A stretch of DNA of 64,000 nt from Struthidea cinerea. Lineage: Eukaryota; Chordata; Aves; Passeriformes; Corcoracidae. Below are positions 12,970 to 27,900 of the stretch, piece after piece. Position numbers and translations under genes: made by a program. The notes under the pieces are model-generated. The model was not told the DNA's origin. It was given only the letters and a program-made list of their open reading frames with translations, and made no database searches. The stretch spans positions 36,542 through 100,541 of the forward strand of contig VZTI01004546.1 of the NCBI GenBank assembly GCA_013397865.1. Reading direction: 5' to 3'. The stretch's first letter is position 1. Every line of letters begins with the position of its first letter.

Positions 12970-15900
12970 GTGAGATTTTCCATTTGTTCCTTTACAAAAC
13001 CACTTTCTGTGGGAGAGTGACCAATACAACATCGCGTGTGCTCTGACTTGAGGAGAGCACTCAATCCAAGCCTTTCTTTTCCTTCCCAGCCCTCTCCACT
13101 GCATCAAAGCAGTGTATCCCCTCGATTTCCATCAGCTCTGACCACCTCCCCATCAGCCTCCACACCATGGCTGGTGGAGGGGAGTGGGAATCCCTGTCAG
13201 CCTTGGAGCAGGTTCCTCCTACAGTTCTTCAGTCTCCTGTGGCATCTAAGGGGCTCAAACTCCATCTGTTCCCCAGCGTGGGACCACAACCTGGACCTCC
13301 CCGTGTTATTGTGAGGCCATCGTTTCTGCAGGCCCTGTGCCACCTCCTCTCACGTGCAGAAACTGTTTTATCTCCCCTAGGATAAATTTATTATAGGCAA
13401 TTACCAAAGTTTATGACCATTTTAGTGGATAGCTCTCCTTCCTCTAACTGGTCAGCCTGGGAGACACTAAAAATAAGAAACCATCCCACTTATCACCCAC
13501 GAAGGTAGAAGCCCCAGGGTGGGGTCAGCTGATGTGGATCCACAGTTCCTGTGTCACACTGGTGCCAGGCTGGGGTGGGACAAAAGCAGCTGCTCCCGTG
13601 TTTCTGGGAGCCTTAGAGTAAAAATCTGACACTAGCTTTTTCTTTACTGGGAGAATTCTCATGAGATTTCTCTGTCCAGTCCAGATATCATCATTATTCT
13701 CACCTTCAAAATGAGAATAAGATCCTTAATCCCCTTTAAGGTGGCTTTTGAACCGCCTGTCACTAAAGAAGAGGCAAATTCCAAACAGTCGTCAGCTAAT
13801 CACCTGCTCAGACCCCTCTGGCATAAACAACCTGGGCATCACCCAGAGCCTGGTCCTAGTCCTGAACACAGGAACCTGTGGCTGCCTTTGCTGTACAGGA
13901 GGTCAGACTGTGGCCACAGAGCTCTCTTCTGCCGCAAAAATTTGCTGATAGAAATTTTCTCAAAGTTAACCAAAAATATCCCGGCTACACCCACAAATCC
14001 TTTAAAGTCACGTGGGCTGATAATTCCTGGCGCGCTCTGGCTGGCAGCTGTGGAGCTGTAATGGAGACCATCCATAAAAACTGTAGTTCCTGGAGGGTAG
14101 AAGATTTTGTATTTGGCTTGTTTCTGTTTCCTGACGTGTAAAGTGTTAAACCTTAAGTCCTTGTATCCTTAGTGGGTCGGTGGAGTCACATATGGAGCAC
14201 CCACAGAGTAAATGCAGCAGATTTTGTCCTGCCAAACCACAGACCTTGTTCACCTGCTGGGATGATGCTGCACCTGGGAAGGAGCCTCCATCTCCCATTT
14301 GATGTGTATTTTGAAGGCTCTCCGGCTTTAAAAGTGATGAGGAAAGAAGGTTAAGTTAATTAATATCAAGATATTTGTTTCTCCCAACAGCGGTTTTCAT
14401 AACAACAACATCAAAGCTATTCCAGAGAACGCATTTGTTGGGAATCCCCTCCTCCAAACAATGTAAGAAAATTAAATAATGTTTCCTATATCTTTATATT
14501 ACCCAGAAAAGGGCATTTCCTGACGTTGGGTTGGGATTTCTGACAGTGGTCAGCATGGCAACAATCTGATATTTGCTATCCATGTGCCAGGGCAGGCTGA
14601 AATTGCTCCTTCTCAGCTCCTTTTCGGAATTGCTGTGGGTTCTCCTTTCCCTGCAGCTGAACTTTGCTGCAGCACAGGCTGATGGCAAGGAAGGAACAAA
14701 ATGCAGGTGGTCTGCATAGAAACCATCCAAGCCCTGCTTGACATCTGCTGGTGTTCATTCCTTGTGTTCAGAAATGCTGCTGCTTGTGTCAGGGAGCGGG
14801 GATACCAGGGCCTTGTGTGTCTGCCCAGACCTGTGGCCACAAAGCTCTGCACATGAATACACCCAGCTGTCTGCTCATTCCTCCTCTGACCCAGGCACAG
14901 GCAGTGATTTTTGGATACTTCTCTGAACCACACAGATACTGAAAACCGTGGCAAGTGACAAAAGCTCTGCTTGTCCAAACTGGACTTAAATTATAGAAAC
15001 ACCAGTATCTGGAAAGCCACGGTGGCACTGGGTGAAACCATTCACTGCTCCAGCCAGAACAACCAGCCTCATGCCCATCTCCCTTGGGCAGCATCCACAG
15101 AGTGATGGTGGGGGCCCATAGACCCAGAACGTTCATCTCCCCCTTGGATCTGCCCATCTCAAGCCTCTCACAGTTAGTGGGGGGAAGTGCTTCTTGCAGG
15201 AGGTGACAACTCCTCCCAGAGCTCCCTGGGTCCTAGAAGAGCTCACTTCTCTGCATGGACTGTGACAAGTGGGAAAGCTGCTGGTGCTGTAGGTGTGTGA
15301 GACCCGAGGAGGTGTCCTCCAGTGCAAGGTGTTTCTCAGCAGGATTGAAGGAGGGCTTTACACCTTTCTAGCCCCTCTGGCTCAGCAGGACCCCAAAGGG
15401 CCCATTCAGAGCAGCAGGAGACCTCAGTTGTACCAACGTCCAGCCGAAACAGGCCAGTGGGAGAGCCTGTGGCTATGTGGGAACAAGACTTGCCCCCAGC
15501 ACAGCAGCACCTCGTGCATGGCTTACTGCTGGTAGCTCTGAGGCTCCTGACCTGTAACAGCATCTTCCCTTCGTGTGCAGCAGACTCTGACCAGCTCCTC
15601 TTTCCCATTGCAGCCATTTTTATGACAATCCCATCCAGTTTGTTGGACAGTCTGCTTTCCAGTACTTGCCAAAGCTCCACACCCTGTAAGTTCACCAAGA
15701 ACATCCTCAGAGAGGTAACATCCAAGCTCCAAGCCCCATGTACTGGGCACCTTTGTGGCCTCCTCCCTCCCTTTTTCCAAGAGCCCCGGTGCCAACAGAG
15801 GACCATGAGGCCACTCTGCTGGCCAGCCCCAAAGGCTACTCCAAGGAGTAGACACTGCAGATGTTTTCTCTTGGGGAAGGATAATTTTGAAAAGGGCATT

Positions 15901-18900
15901 TTGGAGGCAGCCACTGATTCCTCCTCCCCACACAGCTGACAGGCACTGAGGCCTTCCAGGGTCTCCACAGCTGTGCCAGGAGCAGCAAAGACCTCACACA
16001 CAAGTGCCACAGCTTTTGCTGCTGCTGCGTAGTTGCCCAAACAGAAGGACACTGAAGGCATCTGCCTTCCTCCACAAGATGGAGAAGTGGAGGAACACGT
16101 CCCAACACCGTGGCACAAATCACATCGCTGGGCAGCCAGCAGTGGCAGTGCTTTCCTCACATGATTGGCCCCAGGCGTGCCCCCGGGCCAGCAGCACAGG
16201 CTGGGCACCACCTGGACCACAACAGCTGCCCCACGCTGGCTTTTCAGCCAAACTGTTGTGGCACAGCACTAAAAATACAGAGGCAGAGGCAACCTCATAA
16301 ATCTCTGTTTATAAGCCTCACCCAGGCACATAAAATAAATCATTCAAATAGCCCTGCATTCTTTAGATCCGAATGCATAGACCCGGGGAGGTTGGGTGGG
16401 ATGCCCTGCTTACATTCCCCGTGGTAATTGCTTGGGGTTTTTTTATTTAATTTGGGTAGAGATCATGCCAAGAATGTCAGTGGCTGGGAGAGGCTTTGAA
16501 CTTGCCAAGTCTCCTTGCACAGAAGCTCCCGGCTCCATCTCGCTGTATCCGCACGGCGCGAGACGTCTGCTCCAGCCACAGAGACACGCTGGGCCTGGGC
16601 CTCTGATCACCACATCTGGCTGTGAGGAAGCACATTTGCCACCGTGGCTGATGGCACTGGAAACTTGGGCAGTTGCACTTGCCTCCAGGTCTCTGCCCAC
16701 CTCACTTCACCCTCATTTCTCTGCAGGTCACTCAATGGAGCAACGGACATCAGGGAATTCCCGGACCTTAAAGGCACCACCAGCCTAGAAGTTTTGTGAG
16801 TGGCACCTCTCTCCCTTTTACCCTGCTAGCTGTGCTCTTCCTCCTTCAAGGTGGTCCAGGCTGTTTCAGTGAGGACAACTTTCCCAGTGCTGTGCAGTAT
16901 TCAGCTCTGCCTCTCCCTGGTCACTCACCCTTCTGCTTCGTTTCACCCCTGTGGCTCCTGAACGCAGCTTTCCTCCCCGTGAGTGGTTCTCTCGGTACTC
17001 TTGAGTGTGCTCCAATCTTTTTTTTATTTTTTTTTTCTTCCTTCCCTCCTGCATCTGCGAAGGAGTGAACCTCTGAGTGCAGTGCTTCTGCTGAGCCCCA
17101 GTGTCTCTGCCCACACTGGAAGCAGCGCCGTGGTGAGGTTCAGGAAACATCTTCCACCCATGCTGGGGCTCCTGCAACCGCTCTGGTCCCCTCCTCCCCC
17201 CACCAGGCCCTGGAGAGCAGGGCCTTGCAGGACACGCTGCCTCTGGCCACACACAGTTCTCCTCTCTCGGGCACTGGTCCCCATGCTGTGCCCAAACTGG
17301 GAGCACCCCAGGCCAGGGTGTGACCTGGCCATGCCGTGTCTGGGGGACACTGGGACACACCATCCATCCCTCACACACAGGCCTCTGAGGCAGTCCTGGG
17401 TCCAGGCCTGTCCAGCCTGGACAATGGGAGCTGGGATGGCAGAGCAGGCTACAGAGGGCACTGCCACCTGCCCCCAGCAAGGCCAAGGACAGCTGTGAAT
17501 TCAGTACTCAGCAGTGGCCCAGAACTCTTCACAGGCACATCCACCTCAGCCAGGCCCAGCAGCAGTGCCTGTTTCCAAAACTGCCAGGCAGTTCTTTATC
17601 CTCTCCAGGTATTTCATTGTCCCATCGATATTGTCTCCCCTGCCACCATCTGGGATGGCAGCTGGGCTTCTGGGTCACACAGTCTGGACAGCAGCTGTCA
17701 GCAACACCATTTCTCCTCTCTCCTCCATCCCTCTAGGACCTTGACGCGGGCAGGCATCCATTTCCTCCCCAGAAGGATGTGCCAGCAGCTGCCCAGCCTC
17801 CGAGTCCTGTGAGTAACGTGTGTCTCTGTCCTGCCCGGTCCTTTAAAAATGCCATCAGGAACTGGGCTTTCCTTTTGTCTAGCTCGGGGAGAGGACCAGC
17901 TGTGGAAGACCGTCCTGTGGTTCTTGTTCCCATGATCTTTTCCATGCAGAAATCACCACCTTCTTAATCACTTCCTTGAGCTCTTGCTTGTTCTTGAACT
18001 TGCTGCTTCGTCCCAGCATGATGCTCTGGTCTCGGGGCTGCAGTCAGGCACATCCTCCTTGCTCTGCACCAGTAGGAACTGCCCCCTGCCCATGCAGGGA
18101 GAGTAGAGAGGGTACAAAAGGAGGTGGGTAAGAATGGCCACAGCTTTCAGAGCTCCCAGCCATGCTGAAGCTCTTAGCCCAAAAACAAGGGGGAAATCCC
18201 ATTCACCCTCTGCCCCAGCCTTGGCTTATTGCAGTTGGAGCTCCAGCAAGTGCCACCATCTGGAGGAAGGATCCCAGGAGGGATCAGGTCTGACCTGATG
18301 GAGACCCACGAGGCCACAAGGCCACATTTCCTCACGAGGGGCAGCAGAGCCAGATCAGGGATTTGCTCAGTATCTGTTTCTTTGGCTCTGCCTGCTTAGC
18401 CAGGCACCGAATGGTGCTGGGGGGATCATGCTTTCTCCTTCAGCTTGGTACATGATGAAACTGACATCTCAGAAAGATTCTGCATCATCTCAGGAATCAC
18501 ACCCCTGGTTCCTGAGATCCCCAACTATGTCTGCAGCCAAAGACATCCTCAGGAAATGAGTCATGAGCCAGATTTATACGAGTTTGCAGCCTTAGGGCAA
18601 CAGGAGGCTTGCCTCCCATCAGTCTTTATACAAGCAAGCTGAAAAAGAAAACAAGTTTGTTCCAGGAAAGCAACAGGAGTGAATTCTTGATCACAGAAAT
18701 TGGAAACAAGAGTAAAACACAAAAATAAAAGAAGACAATTTGTAACTTAGGAGATTACAGGCTTTTGGTTCCAGCTGTCCCTCTAGGGAAGATCTCTCAT
18801 CTTTAGCTATCTGGACCAATTCAATGGATAACTTGCTATGAAAGTGCAGCCTTTGGACTGGCCCAGGCTCTTGGGTCCCACACCTCTGTTTATGTTTCCA

Positions 18901-21900
18901 AGTTATCAGTTTGCAAACCCTCACAGCAGAGCCTGTTCTTGGTCCCTACCCCTCCACGTGGGAGAGTTTTATTGGGACACACCACCTCGTTCCTTGCTCC
19001 TTGTTGCTCTTCCCTAGTGGACTTTCCTGACATTAATTGCATTGCTTCCAGAGTTTGGAGAGAGGGTATGTGGGCCAGTGTTTGTGCATGTTTACATCTC
19101 TCTTGCCTTTGAAATGCCTTGGCCCCCTGTCCCCACAGACCCTGGGGTTGTTCTCTGCCTGTCTCTTGGCAGCCATAGGAGCCACGGCTGTGACACTTCT
19201 GACCACAGATGACACAGTTAAAGCCACATTTCTGGCCTCACCCCACAGCGTGGACTCTCTGCAGGGATCCTGCACAGGGGCTGTAGAGCCACTGCAGGGG
19301 CAGAGGGTCACAGCCATCCTGGGATGCCACCCCTGCTGAACCCAGCACACACAGGCAGGGCAGCCTTTGGCATCAACCTGGCATCATCCTGCTGCTTTCA
19401 TCCAGAGCTCAGGGTGGAGATTTCTTATAATCATGGTACCTCCTGAGCTGGAAGGGACCCGCAAGGATCATCGAGTCCAACTCCTGGCTCTGCATAGGAC
19501 ACCCCAACAATCCCACCCTGTGCCTAAGAGAGTTGTCCAAATGCTCCTTGAGCTCTGGAAGATTTGTCTTCCCTCTCCAGCAGAAATGGGCAAAACTCCC
19601 CTGAGCAGAGCTGAAGGCCCTTGATGCCATCAGCACCCTCATCCTGGTATGTTCCCAACAGAGCATGAGTGACTGGGGCTGCTCTGTTTGTAGACTCTGG
19701 GCTGCACCTGGTTACCCTCACTCTGGAGGAACCAGAAATCACCCCTGGGGCTGGTGCTCCCCCATCACTGTTAGCTAAGCTACAGCCCTGTCAAGCCCAG
19801 CGGATTGGCACAGGGACCAGGGATAAGCGACTGATGCCAAGGCTCTTTCTCCATACTGGGGGACAGCCTCTACAGCCAAGCACAAACCTTTTGGTTGCTT
19901 TTCCCTCCCTCCTCCTCTCCACCATGCAAAACTGGTGGTGAGGGGGTTGGCAAAAAAAAAAAAAAATTGAAATATTTTAGGAGCAATCTATTGGCAGAAA
20001 GATGGAAACCGAGTTTGGAAAGTCAGCAGAGAAACCACATACAAAACTTTACCCTGGGGCAAATTTCCCTTGAACAACCACAAATCCAGTCTCTGCTGGT
20101 GGGGGAAAGAGCTGGGTTTAAACATTACTCCTTACCCAGACTGTTTCAGCCTCAATAAATTCTCATTAAGCTGTGCCAGGGTGGGTTTTCCTCTGACTAT
20201 CAAGCTGGTCTACTCTAGATGCTGACATGACACTGGGCCATGAACCAGTGGGAAGAGGAGTTTGCTGCAAACTGCTTTCGAGTGACCACTTGAAAGAACA
20301 GGGACCAGAGGTTTTCACAGTCTGTAATGCCCTGAACCAAAATCTCTGCCACAACCCCTTCTCTAACCCTGGGAGAAAGCCAGGGAAGGCTGAATGGGGA
20401 GCAGGCAATGGGCAGTGGGTTTGCTGTGCCAGGAGCGGGGAGAGCAGCTGGCTGGTCAAAACCTCCCTGGGCTCTGCAGACACATCTGCAGCTTCTGGCA
20501 GCTCTGGCAGAAATCTCTCTCTGCTGCGCCCACAGGGCTGTGCATGGCACAAGGGGCACACAGCTGGCTGGTTTCACAGGTGGGTTTCACAGCTAACCTG
20601 AGGCTGGGGAGGACAAGCCCAGCTGTACGAGCAGCTCCATCAGCCCACAGGCTGTGCTGCAGGGAGCTGGGCTGGGGATGGACGAGTGGGTAAACCATGG
20701 GGCAGCCCTGGCCTTGCACAGAGACACCCAGAGCCAGCATCAGGGGCAGAGTGGAGCTCCCACTCACCGGGGCTGCCGAAAGTGGAGCTGTGCAGAATGA
20801 AGTGAGGTCACCTCACTCTCCAGCAGTACCTGCCTTCCAGGAAGGGCTCAGGGGCACTGGCTTCTGATGTCCCAACATTCCTGTACTGTCCTTCCCCTGC
20901 AGAGAGCTGTCACACAACCAAATCGAAGAGCTGCCCAGTTTCCATCGGTGCCAGCAGCTGGAGGAGCTGTGAGTATGGAGATGTCCTTGTTCGTACTGTG
21001 CTCTGGGGGAAAAGGGCTGTTCTGAGGAGAGGGGCAGTTCCCACACACAGAACTCCCTAAGCACTGGGAAACTTGGGCATTATAACTCACTGCTTGGAGT
21101 GCAGATGGACCAGAGCTCCACTCTTTGCCCCTGTGCACATACAGAACAAAAATACACTCCCTGTGCATGGGAGCTGAATTCACTCAGGTCCTTCCAGAGG
21201 TCCCAGACACTTCAAACAGAAGTAGGATGTGACAGCACTGAGTTCACTAACTCCAGTCCCACTATGAACCAATCAAGAATGGGGTCTGTGTCCACCATAA
21301 ATGTCTTCTGCTTCAAGGAGGGGTCCCATGCCATGGGCACAAAGCAGGTCTTATCCCCTGTGCCCAGGGCCAGCCCCTCCTGAGAGAAGGGGGATTCTTT
21401 CCTCAGGTGTAGCACTTGAATTGGGTCCTCTCCAGGCCCCAGGAGGCACCACTGTTGCTCTGAGACAAAGTTATTCACATCCAGCTCAGAGTGTCTGCAG
21501 ATCTGGCCCTACACTTCAAATAGAACACAAGTTCTTGGCCTTTTTGAGAAAAACAAACAAACAAAAAAAAAAACCCAACCAAACAAAAAAAAATTAAAAT
21601 AGACTCCATGATTTTTTATAGAATTCTGCTACCTGGAAGAACAGATGTATGGGAGCAGCATCCCCATAAAAAAACCCACAGGAGAGGTTGTCCCCGCTCT
21701 CTGCAGCACCCCAGCCTGGATAGCCATCCAGCCTTTGCAAACTGGACATTAGGACACTGTGAAACCACACGAAAACGAGAGTTACAGAGCCCCTGCTGCC
21801 TTTTATGGCAGCTGTGAGAGTACCCCCAGGAAAACATTTGAAAAATGCAGAAAGTACACCAAAAAAAGACAAATGTTCAGGATTCCAAACCTGTAGTTTC

Positions 21901-24900
21901 ACACATTCTGCCTAAGTTCCTTCTTACAAAATTTTATAAGATGCCAAATTCAGACTTCACATTAATATGAAACCACAATAAATCCCAGTTTCTGGCTACT
22001 GAAGTCAAATAGGTTATACCTTAAATGAATATGTTTTACAAAATGAGTATTTGGTCCCTTAACCCCAAAGTTATTGTCCTGCAAGCCCCACCCCCACCAA
22101 GCATCAGCATTCCTGATGGTTTGAAACAAGTCTGGTGGTGCCTGGTGGTACAGCCTGGCACACAAACAACTCAGGTGTGCCATGGCTCTGCTGGAACTGC
22201 CGCTGTGCAGACCTTCACCTGCACCACACAGGTCATCCCCCGCAGCTGAACACCCCAAATTATTTTTCTCCACCTTGCTCCAATACCCCTTCTGCCCAAA
22301 CTCCACCTCTTCCAATCAGTGAGACCCCCAAATTTGTGCCCAGAGCTTCCAGTGGCCCCCACATGAAATCCTGGCTAGAGGCAGGCGATGCCAGCCTGGT
22401 GATGTGGGGCACCAAGGGACCAGCCTCAAGTGCCCACCTTCGGAACAGGAGCTCGTGGCCAAATACCAGCAGAGACATCACAGCCAGCACACGAGGGTCC
22501 TTGTGTGAGATGAGTCAGGATCATTTCTGAGTCTAAAGGCAGGTTAACCACCTGAAAAGTGCCCAGGGAGCTGCTGTAGGTGGGGCACCAGGCAGTGGCT
22601 GTCTCCCCTTGCAGGAGGTCACAGACGGGGACGCTGCTTCTGCAGGTCTGGGAATTCATGATGGGCGTTCTGCAGGAACCTCAATAAGTGTTCCCCATTG
22701 TTCACACTAGGGAAAACAAAACTGAGGAGCTGAGCCTTTCCCACGAGGCGCATGGTTGGAGCATCCAGGGTGTCTCTGAGGGTGTGGGGATTGTAGGTCA
22801 GTCAGCAGAGTCTGTGTGAGCTCTCACCCTGCTCTTTCCCCTTCCCCAGGGGATGAAGGAGACAGCTGGAAAGGAGATGTGGAGGGCTGAGGCACTTCAT
22901 GTGCAAATGTGGGTGGTGGGTTGTGGGTTCTACAAGACATCACAATTTTTCTTCATGAAACACTGAGATGCCTTCAGCCCTCAAACCTCCTTCATCCTCA
23001 CCAAGGCAAAGGGCAGCACCAGTGGTCCTTTCTGAAGGGTCACACAGAGCTGGTTGCTGATCACTGGCTCCAAGCTCTCAGCTTTTCCTCTGGAGAAAGC
23101 AGTTTGGAGGCTTAGGGCAGAGCAGAGTGGGAAACCAGTGTGGATTTGGAGTTAACAGGGCACCTTTGGCCACTGCACATAAACAGTTCTTTACTGAGTC
23201 ACGATGGCATCAAAAGCAGAGGCTGTCTGAGCCCTGGAGCTGCCTGGAGGAGAGAATGGCTTTGACATGTTTTGCTGCTCATCCTGATTAACTCTTTAAG
23301 TAAGAGCAGGTGTCCCAAGCACAGCAACTTCCACTGTGACAGTCTGCATCTGCTGCATTGGGACAAAGATCCCCATAAAGTTGGAACGCTGCCTTCAGCT
23401 CTCTTCTCAAAGCAGTTTCTGTTTTTCCAGTGGTCTCCAGCACAACAAGATCCACGAGATCAGAGCAGACACCTTCGTGCAGCTGATGGCCCTGCGCTCC
23501 ATGCAAGTATTGTCTGCCAGGGGACCAGCTGGGGTCATGCTGGGGAGGGGGAGCTGTGAACCCAGATGGGCTGTGGGAAGCTCCCAACCCCGCTGCCTCT
23601 GTCTCTGCTGGGAGGCTTTTCTGTTGAGTTCCTCTTCCACTCCAAAGAGAATAGAAGGCACAATCCATTCTTTGAGCTTTCCCTGTGCCTGCAGAGCCCC
23701 CTCTTTACCTGCGCCCCTCGTGCCCACCCCCCACATGCTCTCACCACGCGCTGCAGCTCTGCCAAAGCAGAGCCCACATCGCAGACAGGCCTCCTGAACG
23801 CCGGGAGGAACTCAGGGCAGGAATTCACCCCGGCGTACCTGAGCTCCAGCACCCCTTGTCCTACACAGGCTGGTCCTGGGCTGTGCACTCCTGCAACATC
23901 CATGCAGAGCAGCCCATTTGGTTTGAAAGTTCCTCCCTACAACCCAAAAGCTTGAGTTCCATGTACCAAGTGCACCAAGCGTGCACTTCCCATGCACGCA
24001 GTGACCTCCTAAGTGCTCGGCACCTTGGAGAGCTGGCAAGGCCCCAAAGGGCACGATTGTCTCTGTGACATCTGGGAAGAGCCCTGACAGTCTTCATTTG
24101 CTGTTCTGTTAGGAAGTGAACTAAATCACATAAAATTTGTGTGGTGCAGCAATGTGAGTGCCATTTAATAGCCCAGCACTCCTAGGATCCCGTGAGTGTC
24201 ACGTACACCGTGTTTACCACTGCCCGGGAGCACCGAGGTGTCGCAGGTGACACTGCACACACTCAGGGAAACACGAGCATGCTGCTGTGTCGCTGTTACG
24301 TCCGAGGCGCATAAAGAAAACGACAAAGTCCAGGCTCATGAACAAGTGGAAGCCAAAGCTTCCTTTTTAATAATTTTCTGACTACTTTATAGGATAGATC
24401 GCAAAAAGTGTGTCGAGTGGCAATAGGTAATTGGTTCCTCGGCCATCCACCCCTTGAGAGGATTGGCCAAGTCCTAAGATACCGATTCCAAAATATTTTC
24501 AAAGTCAAAGCCATAACAATCTTGCAAAACAGCTTGCGAGTGCAAGGAGTTTATGGAACTGTGACCTTGTTTAAAATAGTTTACATAGGAAAGACAGTCT
24601 GCTCACAGAATATTGAGAAAAGGCTGAAGAATTTCTCTGCTTCTAGCTTTTTAGCACCTATACTGCTCCAGCCCACAGTCACACGCACACAGCCGAGCAA
24701 GCTCTGGCACGACCTTTGGGTACGTTCTGGTCCCTGTGGGAAGGATTCATCCCACCCAGTTTCGCACACAGCTGAGCAGGTATCTTGGCTCCCTCAGAGC
24801 TGCAGAGATGAAGGTTGTCCTGTAGGCAGCCTTAGGGCAAGAAATGTGTCCCAGTTTGCTGGTTTCCTCTACACTGGTGACAGAGGGAGCAGAGTCCTCT

Positions 24901-27900
24901 CGCTTGGATGGAGGCAGAGCTTATTGAGGGGACTCCGTGAACCCAAAGCACCCGTACATGGCAGAAGACACCCTAAAATCACCTTCCCCAGACCCCTGGC
25001 CCGATCTGCCCTTGGCTGCACCCAGCGTTGTGACTGCACTGGGGATGCTCTGGCACTAAGGCATGACCTGTTTGGCACATTGGCATAAAATTCCCAAATT
25101 TACAGAACTTAAGCCAGAGAAGAACCTTTCCCATTGGTCCTTTCCCATTGGTCTCAGCAGAGGAGCTCCTGCAAGGCAAACTCTTGTGCCCTCTGTTAGA
25201 CACCACAGGGCCAGACCTGTCTGTGGGGAGCTGCAACGGGACAGAACTTGCTGCTGACCAAGGGGCTACAGATCCCACATGTGCTCCCAGCAGGGCCCTT
25301 GGCCAGGCCAGGGCCAGCAGCTTCACTGCCCTGCTCTGCTCTCTTCTTACTGGTGTGTCCTTGCCTTGCAGAGACCTGAGTTGGAATTACATCCAGTTTA
25401 TTCACCCAGAAGCCTTTGTGACCCTGCACTCCCTCACCAAGCTGTAAGTTGCAGGGATATTTCATTCACAGTGGGCCATGGATGGGAGGTGTCTGAGGAC
25501 CTCAGACTGACTCCCCGGGCTACCAGAACACCTGGGATTTAGGTGGTGGAAGACTGATGTGCTGAGGGGCATGTCTCAGCACTGATGTGGACAGAACAAA
25601 CCCCAAGGTTTCTGTTGGAACCCTGGGTTTTAGGTATGGAATATAGTCATATATATATATGTGTGTTACAACATATAGGAGGATTTTGAGTGTGGATTTG
25701 TACTTCATCTTTCTTCTTTCTTCTTCACAAACCTGGGTTTTCTGGTATTGGTTCAAAAAGTCCCACAATGCGGACCATGAAGAGTTAATTATTGGATTAG
25801 AAATACAAACATATTGCTTGGCAATTCTTAACTGGTTAAATTAGGCTTTAAATAACCTTGGAAGGTGAAACTCACAGCCATTTTCCACCTTGCCAGCTAA
25901 GAAGCACATCCTGTGCAGCTGTACCATAGATAAGAAAATAATAAACAATCAGAAAAAAAAGAACAACTCTGCATCTCTCTGCGTCCTAATCCAAACTCTG
26001 AGTACAAGAACTCGAGAGTCAGAGCCAAAATGAAAAATTAGAGATTTTTACAGGTTTCCTATTAATACTATTAATAAAGGGATGATGAAGTGCAGGAGGG
26101 GCCATCTTCAAGATGCTCTCACCCTGAACACTTAAACCTCCATTTCCTGATGCTTTCAGAGCTGCCGTAGATGCTTTTAAGGAAGATCAGCATGATGGGC
26201 TGTTTCTGCAGGAGTCACTGCAGACCATCTGTGCTGGCTCTGGGGGTGCCCAGTTCTCAGGCCCCTCTCTAAGCCTCTTGGCTATTTTATGGGCTGGGAT
26301 CTGCAGTCACTCCTGTCCCGTTATGGAGGAAGAGATGTGTGGGGCACATAAGTGTGCAGCGAGGGAGATACCCCACAGAGCTTTCAGCATGGCCACTAAC
26401 CCCGGTCCCTCGTTTTCCCGGGGACTGCAGTCTCAGTACGTTTATCTCCAGAGGCTCCCGGCCCCAGTGCAGCTCCCAGCCCCATTTCAGCATCGCATCA
26501 AGGGAGCAATCGAGGCAGTGCCCTCTGCTTGGCTGAGATCCCACTGGCAGCAGAGCCCTGACCGTGGTCTCCCTCTCTGCTTTCCCCTCACCAGGGACTT
26601 GACTGACAACCAGCTGGTCACGCTGCCCCTGGAGGGTTTGGCTGGACTGACCCATCTGAAGCTCCAAGGCAACCCAGCTCTCTCCGAGCCCTTCACCAAG
26701 GAGAGCTTCCCCAAAATGAGGTACTTGGAGCTTTAACTCTTTCACTTCTGGTGCTCAGCACAGCCTGTGTTTGCTTACAGCACTCAGCCTCCCGCTCTCC
26801 TCGTCCATCTCGTGCTTTCTCCACGCTTCCAGGCCCATGGGTAGGGAAAGATCCATCTGCTGCTAACGCATCTCATCTTTAATATGTTCCACGGGAGAGC
26901 AGTGATGTGCTCCCAGGCCACCACCCCCACCCCAAACACACACACACAAGTGGAAAGCGTGGAGCAGGCCCAGCTCAGGGCTCCTCTCAATGGAAAACAT
27001 TCCCAGAAGCAGTCCTACCTAATGACATCCAGGTTTCCTTCCATAAACTCTGCTTGTGTGGCCATGTCTTGTCTGTTACAGATTAATGAGGAGCCTGAAG
27101 GGGTCAAACTGATCAAGAAGAGGCTGCAAAAGGCTCAGAGCCCAGTGCTGTGCTGCAGGCTCAGACTTTCCTGACCCTCCTTGGCTCCTCGGTCTCAGCG
27201 TGGCACCTGCCCTCGGGCTTAGGCACCCGTGCTCCAGAGAACACAAATTCCCCTCAGATGAAGTCATCTCTTGCTTGGGTGTCCCAGGGAGTTCCCTTCA
27301 AGCCAAGAATGCATGAGCTGATGCTCCCACTCATCCAGGATGGGTTCCCAAAGTTCTCCAGTTCACACACAGGGCTGGGGTCACAGGTCACTGCACCAAC
27401 GTGGGGCTTAACAGCTCAGGCCTGAGGAAAAGTGTGGAGCTTCACTTCAGGCTGCCTCAGCAGCAGTGCCTGAAGGGCTCTCTCTTCTGGATTTTAACTC
27501 ATAGCTGGGATCTGCTGCATGACTGGTTTCCAAATGGCAGAGGATTCCAGAAGCTTTTGGGGGGTTTTCTACACCCAAGATCGTAGAACAATAGAATGGT
27601 GTGGGTTGGAAAGAAACATTAAAGCTCATCCCATTCCACCCCCTGCCATGGGCAGGGACATCTTCCACTGTCCCAGGTTGCTGCAAGCTCTCTCCAGTCT
27701 GGCCTGGAACACTTCCAGGGATGGAGCAGCCACAGTTGCTCTGGGCACCCTGTGCCAGGGCCTCAGTACCCTCACAGGGCAGAATTTCTTCCCAATATCC
27801 CATCAAACCCTGCCCTTTCCAGCAGGAAATGCAGATTCCTTGTCCTTGTCCCTCCAGGCCCTTGTCCAAAGTCCCTCTCCGGCTCTCTTCACAGAACCAC

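Noticed and set aside
15336..16220. 294-codon minus-strand frame
   Set aside because: It runs antisense across a confirmed LGR6 exon (15614-15685) and its introns and resembles no family I know. Chance openness is likely in GC-rich DNA.
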